Shown here: positions 60,097-64,000 of the stretch, in pieces | Layout: every line of letters begins with the position of its first letter | Numbering within the stretch: the first letter of the stretch is position 1 | DNA from: Streptomyces geranii | GTDB taxonomy: Bacteria > Actinomycetota > Actinomycetes > Streptomycetales > Streptomycetaceae | Direction of reading: 5' to 3' | Assembly: GCF_002954775.1 (NCBI RefSeq) | Contig: NZ_PJME01000005.1 | Span: 248,001 to 312,000, forward strand | Length of the DNA: 64,000 bases | The notes under the pieces: model-generated | Told to the model about the DNA's origin: nothing | Seen by the model: only the letters and a program-made list of their open reading frames with translations | The model's database searches: none | Position numbers and translations under genes: made by a program

Positions 60097-60696
60097 CTAC
60101 AGGTCGAGTGCGGCGCGGATCTTGGCGAGGCCGCGCATCCGGTTGCGCTGCACCGTGCCGCGGTGCGCGCCGAGCCGCTCCCCCGCCATGTCGTGGGTCA
60201 GCCCCTCGATGTCGATCAGGATCACGGCCGCCGCCTCCTTGGGGGACAGTCCGCGCAGCAGCGCGGTCGTCACCGCCTCGGCCTCCCGGCCGGCGAAGCC
60301 GCCGTCCCAGCCGCGCTCGGGCAGCCGGTCGGTGCAGCGCTCCTGACGCGAGGGGTGCCGCCACAGGTCGCGCAGCAGGTTCAGCGCCGCCGCGCAGGTG
60401 TAGGCGTACGGCTGCTGCTGACGCGTCAGGGTCTTGGCACGCGCCCGGCGGGAGAGCCGCAGGTACGTCTCCTGGAGCACGTCGTCGGCGTCGTGCGGAT
60501 TGCCGGTCAGGGCCAGCAGCCGGCGTCGCAGCCTCGGCATCACGGCGGTGAACGCCTCGTCGAACTCGGCCGCGGTCATGTGGTCGGTGAAGACGGTCGT
60601 GGTCGAAGTCGTCGTTGTCGTGGTCGTCGCGCTCGTCGTGATGATGGTGGTCTTGGACGGCGTGGTCATCGTCGTCGTGATGCAGGTGTTCTCCAC
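60097..60696 (-). CDS. ECF-like sigma factor with threonine-rich N-terminal extension
   Basis: A 199-residue sigma70-family protein. Region 2 is about 45-95 (EAFTAVMPRLRRRLLALTG, DADDVLQETYLRLSRRA) and region 4 about 145-195 (LRGLSPKEAAAVILIDIEG, GAHRGTVQRNRMRGL). The first ~38 residues are over half threonine, from an (ACN)n-like run; GTG 60696 with a GGGGGGA ribosome site supports their being translated. A start at ATG 60579 would remove them but lacks a ribosome site. It lies 25 bases downstream of the VanX-type gene and upstream of the NlpC/P60 gene, so it may direct that operon. Confidence 0.8.
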   Translation of the reverse strand: MENTCITTTMTTPSKTTIITTSATTTTTTTSTTTVFTDHMTAAEFDEAFTAVMPRLRRRLLALTGNPHDADDVLQETYLRLSRRARAKTLTRQQQPYAYTCAAALNLLRDLWRHPSRQERCTDRLPERGWDGGFAGREAEAVTTALLRGLSPKEAAAVILIDIEGLTHDMAGERLGAHRGTVQRNRMRGLAKIRAALDL

Positions 60697-60721
60697 GGTG
60701 TTCCCCCCGGGTCCGGCTGTC

Positions 60722-61387
60722 TCAGACTGTGTTCGGGCTCAGTGCGGCCGGGCCGTACTCGGCCGCCGGCGCCTCGGTCAGGAGCGCCCAGTAGCGGTCG
60801 CCGTACGACCAGTGCCACCACTCGGTCGGGTAGTTGACGAACCCCGCGGCGGTCAGGGCCCGGCCCAGCACCGCCCGGTTCGCCCGGGCGTCGGCGTCGA
60901 TGTTGGCCGCGGCGGTGCGGCAGCCGCCCTCGCTCTCCTCGGGGGTGGCGTTGACCTCCGTACCGAGGAAGAGTTCGGCGCCGTCCTCCGTGCACAGCGT
61001 CAGGTCCACCGCGCCGCCGCTGACGTGCGGGGCGACCTCCGGGGGCGAGATGTACGCGCTGGCCAGCTCGCGTATCCGCTCCGGTCCGGCTTCCGGGTGT
61101 GCCGTGCGCAGCGTCGCCGCGTACTCGTCGAAGTAGCGGCGCTGCAGCGCGGGCGGCCGGAAGCCCTCCACCAGCAGCAGGCGGATGCCCGCGGGCAGCG
61201 CGTCCTGGGCCAGCAGGAGCCGGCGCAGGACGTCGGCCCTGAGGTGGGCGTACGAGCCGTCGTCGTCGGCCTTTCGCGTGTCGACCCGGAGGGCGGCGAC
61301 CTCCCGGGCGTCGACCAGGGGTTCGCCGTTCTCCGTGACACGCGTGGCGGCGACCCGGGGGTCCGAAAGCAGGATGATGTCCGTCAC
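60722..61387 (-). CDS. D-alanyl-D-alanine dipeptidase, VanX type (M15D)
   Basis: A 221-residue zinc dipeptidase. Metal ligands and catalytic residues follow VanX: Arg77 in LVEGFRPPALQ, His121 and Asp128 in PHVSGGAVDLTL, and Glu189 with His192 in TEWWHWSYGD. No signal peptide is seen, so it should act in the cytoplasm on D-Ala-D-Ala, recycling or limiting the dipeptide used in peptidoglycan and affecting vancomycin sensitivity. No vanH/vanA/vanRS genes are near. GTG 61387 or 61393 could be the start; neither has a good ribosome site. Confidence 0.9.
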   Translation of the reverse strand: MTDIILLSDPRVAATRVTENGEPLVDAREVAALRVDTRKADDDGSYAHLRADVLRRLLLAQDALPAGIRLLLVEGFRPPALQRRYFDEYAATLRTAHPEAGPERIRELASAYISPPEVAPHVSGGAVDLTLCTEDGAELFLGTEVNATPEESEGGCRTAAANIDADARANRAVLGRALTAAGFVNYPTEWWHWSYGDRYWALLTEAPAAEYGPAALSPNTV

Positions 61388-61410
61388 GTTCACAGCGTGC
61401 GGGCGGGCCC

Positions 61411-61436
61411 TGCAGGATCGATGTAGATCCTCTGCA
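61411..61436 (-). promoter_or_regulatory. Inverted repeat before the VanX-type gene
   Basis: TGCAGGATC (61411-61419) and GATCCTCTGCA (61426-61436) form an inverted repeat around GATGTA, with a two-base bulge in one arm. It begins 24 bases upstream of the VanX start, where a promoter-proximal regulator site would lie. Confidence 0.4.
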
Positions 61437-61518
61437 TGACGCCTGCAGCGCCCGGAACGGGCCACCCGCGCCGGAGACCCGACGGGTTCCGGCCACCTCG
61501 CGCCCCACACCGGTCTGT

Positions 61519-61601
61519 CGTGAAAAACGCGAGGTCGGAGTCGGGTATGACTGTCGGCGGGTGCCGGTAGGTTGTCCCCGACTGCGGGGACGTGAAAAAC
61601 G
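61519..61601 (+). promoter_or_regulatory. Two identical CGTGAAAAACG elements before the SARP gene
   Basis: CGTGAAAAACG occurs at 61519-61529 and 61591-61601, exactly 72 bp apart. An A-run of this kind is rare here. The second copy is 9 bases before the SARP gene's GTG start. Probable regulator sites for the SARP gene or for the divergent VanX operon. Confidence 0.4.
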
Positions 61602-61610
61602 GGGGACACG

Positions 61611-64000
61611 GTGGACGTTCGCCTTCTGGGTCCGGTCGAGGTGTCGAGCGGAGGCCACCGGATCGCGCTGAACGGCGCCAAACCGACGGCCATACTCGCG
61701 GCGCTCGTCGTCCACCTCGGTGAGGTGCTGTCGGCCGAGCGGCTGGTGGATCTGACCTGGGAGGAGGAGCCGCCCGCCACGGCGCGGGCGCTCGTCGCCT
61801 CGCACGTCTCCGGACTGCGCCGGGCGCTGGCCGGTACGGAGGGCGGCGACGCCATCCGCACCCGCTCCCCCGGTTACGTCGCCGAGTTCCCGCCCTCCGC
61901 AGTGGACGCCCGGTGCTTCGAGGAGGCGTTCGCAGCCGGTCGCAAGGCGGCCGTGGAGGGGAGAGCCGAGGAGGCCGTCGACATCCTCCAGGCGGCGTCA
62001 CGGCTGTGGCGCGGCCGGGACGCCCTGGAGGGGCTCGGGCAGTCCTTCGCCCGTGTCGAGGCCATGCGCCTGGCGGAACTCCGGCTGGAGGCGCAGGAGT
62101 TCCGTTTCTCCGCCGAGCTGGACCTGGACCGCCGTACGGACCTCGTCTCCGAACTCGTCGCGCACGTCGCCGCACACCCTCTGAGGGAGCGCCCGCGCGG
62201 TCAGCTGATGACCGCCCTGTTCCGCACCGGCCGGATGCCCGACGCGCTGCGCTGCTACGACGAGGGCCGCCGGCAGCTCCGTACGGAACTGGGTGTGGAC
62301 CCCGGCCCCGAACTGCGCGCGCTGCACCAGGCGCTGCTCCGGGCGGACACGACGGTGCTGGGAGCGCCTGCTCCTCGGAGGGCCAAGCCCGCCGGGGAGG
62401 GGCCCGCCCCCGCGCAGGTGGTGGCTCCCGCGCGCGCGGACGAGGACGTACCGTCGCAGCGCCGTGCCGAGAGGTCCCGCGACGGCGGCCGTCCGTCGCC
62501 GACCCAGCTGCCGCCCGACGTGGCCGACTTCATGGGCCGCGCCGCGCAGACGGCCTGGGCGACCGCCCTTCTGGAGGAGGTGCGCAATCCGCTGCGCACC
62601 GCGCCGCCCATCGGGGTGATCTCCGGCCGTTCGGGCACCGGGAAGACCGCCCTGGCCGTGCACGTGGGCCACCGCACCGCCGCGCTCTTCCCCGACGGGC
62701 AGCTCTTCGTGGACCTGCGGGCCTCGGACTCCGAGCCGGTACGGACCGCGGACGCCCTGGCCCGGCTGCTGCGCGCCCTCGGGGTGGACCCGGAGACCCC
62801 GACGGGCGACGAGGAGGACCTCCTCGGCCTGTACCGCACGCACATCGCGCGCCGCCGGGTCCTGCTCATCCTCGACAACGCCGTCAACGAGGCCCTGTTG
62901 CGCCCGCTGCTCCCACCGGGCGGCGGCTCGGCCGTGCTGATCACCAGTCGCCGTCGGCTCGTCGCGCTGGAGGGCGCCGCCCATCTCGATCTGGGGGTGC
63001 CGTCCGAAGCGGAGGCACTGGAACTGCTGGCCCGCGTGGCAGGCCCGACCCGGCCCGCACTGGAGCCCGAGCGGGCCGCCGAGATCGTCGCGCTGTGCGG
63101 CCGGCTCCCGCTGGCCGTCCGTATCGCCGGTGCCCGGCTCGCCGCCCGCCCGCACTGGACACCGGCGCGGCTCGCCTCCCGCCTCCGGGACGAGCGCCGC
63201 CGCCTGGACGAACTGCAGGCGGGCGACCTGGAGGTGCGCGCGAGTCTCGGACTCGGTTACGCGGACCTGGACCCGCACGAGCAGCGCGCCCTGCGCCGAC
63301 TTGCCCTGATGGATCTGCCCGACTTCGCCGCCTGGATCGCCGGACCGCTCCTCGACGTGAGCGAGGACGACGCCGAGGACGCGGTCGAACAGCTCGTGGA
63401 CTGCCACTTCGTGGAGGTGGTGGGCACCGACGAGACGGGCAGTACGCGCTATCGCATCCACGACCTGGCGCGGGAGTACGCGCGCGAGCGCTGTCTGGCC
63501 GACGAGACCCGGGAGGAACAGGAGACGGCGGTCCGCAGGCTGGTCGACCGCTGGCTGGGCATGGCACGCAGCGCGGCGGCCTACGGGCCGGGCGGCGCGT
63601 CGAGATTCCTCCCGGTCACCACGACGGACCGGCCGGCCCAGGCCGCGGACGGGCCGGCACCGCGGACAGAGCCGCTGACCTATCTGACGGGCGAGCCCGC
63701 CGCGTGGTTCGCGGCCGAGCAGCGATGTCTGCTGGTCGCGGTCACCCACTGCGCGGAGTACCGCATGTTCGACGCCGCCCGCGAACTCGCCGCCACCCTC
63801 ATGGCCGCCTCCGTGGCGCTCTACAACCAGTTCGACGCCTGGTCCCGCTCCCACGACGTGGCCCTGGAGGCGGTGCGCAGGGGCGGGGACGTCGAGGGCG
63901 AGGCCCGGCTGCTGAACGGCCTCGGCCAGCTCCGCCTGGAACAGGACCGCTTCGACGAGGCGTACGCCTTCTTCGCGGCGGCGCTGCGCCTGTTCGAGGA
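61611..64000 (+). CDS. SARP-family (AfsR-like) regulator with NB-ARC domain, 3' end outside the window
   Basis: About 796 residues are visible and the frame is still open at the window edge. OmpR-like DNA-binding domain (about 1-95, starting MDVRLLGPVEV), BTAD (about 100-245, ending TELGVDPGPELRAL), a disordered linker (about 250-300), NB-ARC ATPase (Walker A GRSGTGKTALAVH, Walker B RRVLLILDNAV, LPLAVRIAGARL) and the beginning of TPR repeats. AfsR-type proteins activate secondary metabolism. GTG 61611 has GGGGGA just upstream. It is divergent from the VanX-type operon and could control it. Confidence 0.9.
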   Translation, partial: MDVRLLGPVEVSSGGHRIALNGAKPTAILAALVVHLGEVLSAERLVDLTWEEEPPATARALVASHVSGLRRALAGTEGGDAIRTRSPGYVAEFPPSAVDARCFEEAFAAGRKAAVEGRAEEAVDILQAASRLWRGRDALEGLGQSFARVEAMRLAELRLEAQEFRFSAELDLDRRTDLVSELVAHVAAHPLRERPRGQLMTALFRTGRMPDALRCYDEGRRQLRTELGVDPGPELRALHQALLRADTTVLGAPAPRRAKPAGEGPAPAQVVAPARADEDVPSQRRAERSRDGGRPSPTQLPPDVADFMGRAAQTAWATALLEEVRNPLRTAPPIGVISGRSGTGKTALAVHVGHRTAALFPDGQLFVDLRASDSEPVRTADALARLLRALGVDPETPTGDEEDLLGLYRTHIARRRVLLILDNAVNEALLRPLLPPGGGSAVLITSRRRLVALEGAAHLDLGVPSEAEALELLARVAGPTRPALEPERAAEIVALCGRLPLAVRIAGARLAARPHWTPARLASRLRDERRRLDELQAGDLEVRASLGLGYADLDPHEQRALRRLALMDLPDFAAWIAGPLLDVSEDDAEDAVEQLVDCHFVEVVGTDETGSTRYRIHDLAREYARERCLADETREEQETAVRRLVDRWLGMARSAAAYGPGGASRFLPVTTTDRPAQAADGPAPRTEPLTYLTGEPAAWFAAEQRCLLVAVTHCAEYRMFDAARELAATLMAASVALYNQFDAWSRSHDVALEAVRRGGDVEGEARLLNGLGQLRLEQDRFDEAYAFFAAALRLFE

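Noticed and set aside
59060..60364. 434-residue NlpC/P60 protein with a long N-terminus
   Set aside because: The extra N-terminus overlaps the sigma factor gene and would bury the signal peptide; no ribosome site supports it.

Overview
The window is chromosomal DNA from an actinomycete, almost certainly Streptomyces. Base composition is very GC-rich, codon third positions are nearly all G or C, GTG/TTG starts are common, and it carries Streptomyces hallmarks: a conservon (cvn) operon, SARP/NB-ARC/TPR regulators, Tat-exported secreted proteins, an ECF41 sigma factor, and a sugar ABC importer with no ATPase gene of its own. No tRNA, rRNA, intact IS element, prophage or CRISPR array was recognised.

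Layout. 0-4.3 kb: conservon (partial cvnD, DUF742, Roadblock, NIT-domain histidine kinase) and an MHYT membrane protein. 4.4-6.8 kb: a methyltransferase and small or uncharacterised proteins. 7.1-12.3 kb: a SNF2 helicase translationally coupled to a SWIM zinc-finger protein, then a proline-rich membrane protein. 12.4-16.5 kb: xylA, divergent xylB, and a ROK regulator. 16.6-21.9 kb: a pair of DnaA-box-like sites, acetamidase, Tat amidase, GAF regulator and aldehyde dehydrogenase. 21.9-25.7 kb: a degraded accessory patch with a small gene carrying an 11-G tract, a truncated TetR gene fused to a truncated downstream gene, and a GntR-controlled ldh/monooxygenase/cupin operon. 25.8-27.4 kb: ECF41 sigma factor, its AhpD-like partner, and a consensus ECF41 promoter. 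27.5-33.3 kb: secreted sialidase-like propeller, NarL-type two-component system and MMPL exporter, tied together by a repeated 16-bp inverted repeat. 33.4-36.7 kb: TAXI receptor with an OmpR-type two-component system. 36.8-40.2 kb: ligJ-ligI-MFS, the lower protocatechuate 4,5-cleavage/gallate steps. 40.3-43.8 kb: a four-part XRE-SARP-NB-ARC-TPR regulator. 43.9-49.5 kb: xyloside-type ABC importer, GH43 and alpha/beta hydrolase operon. 49.9-54.6 kb: 2-hydroxyacid dehydrogenase, two tandem-repeat arrays, and a large Tat-exported carbohydrate-active protein. 54.8-56.2 kb: DctA-type symporter. 56.4-61.4 kb: a cell-wall cluster. 61.6 kb to the end: a second SARP regulator, cut by the window edge.

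The most unusual system is the 56.4-61.4 kb cluster. Four adjacent secreted proteins (a penicillin-binding-type serine hydrolase, a stand-alone domain protein, an M23 peptidase and an NlpC/P60 peptidase) share a C-terminal SH3-like domain with a conserved internal CQ motif and a cysteine as the very last residue. They lie beside a VanX-type D-Ala-D-Ala dipeptidase and a divergent ECF-like sigma factor with a Thr-rich N-terminus. This looks like a coordinated peptidoglycan-remodelling module whose enzymes share one wall-targeting domain. Other notable items are the ECF41 promoter, the paired 16-bp operators, the 19-bp and ~35-bp repeat arrays, and the deletion scar near 22.63 kb.
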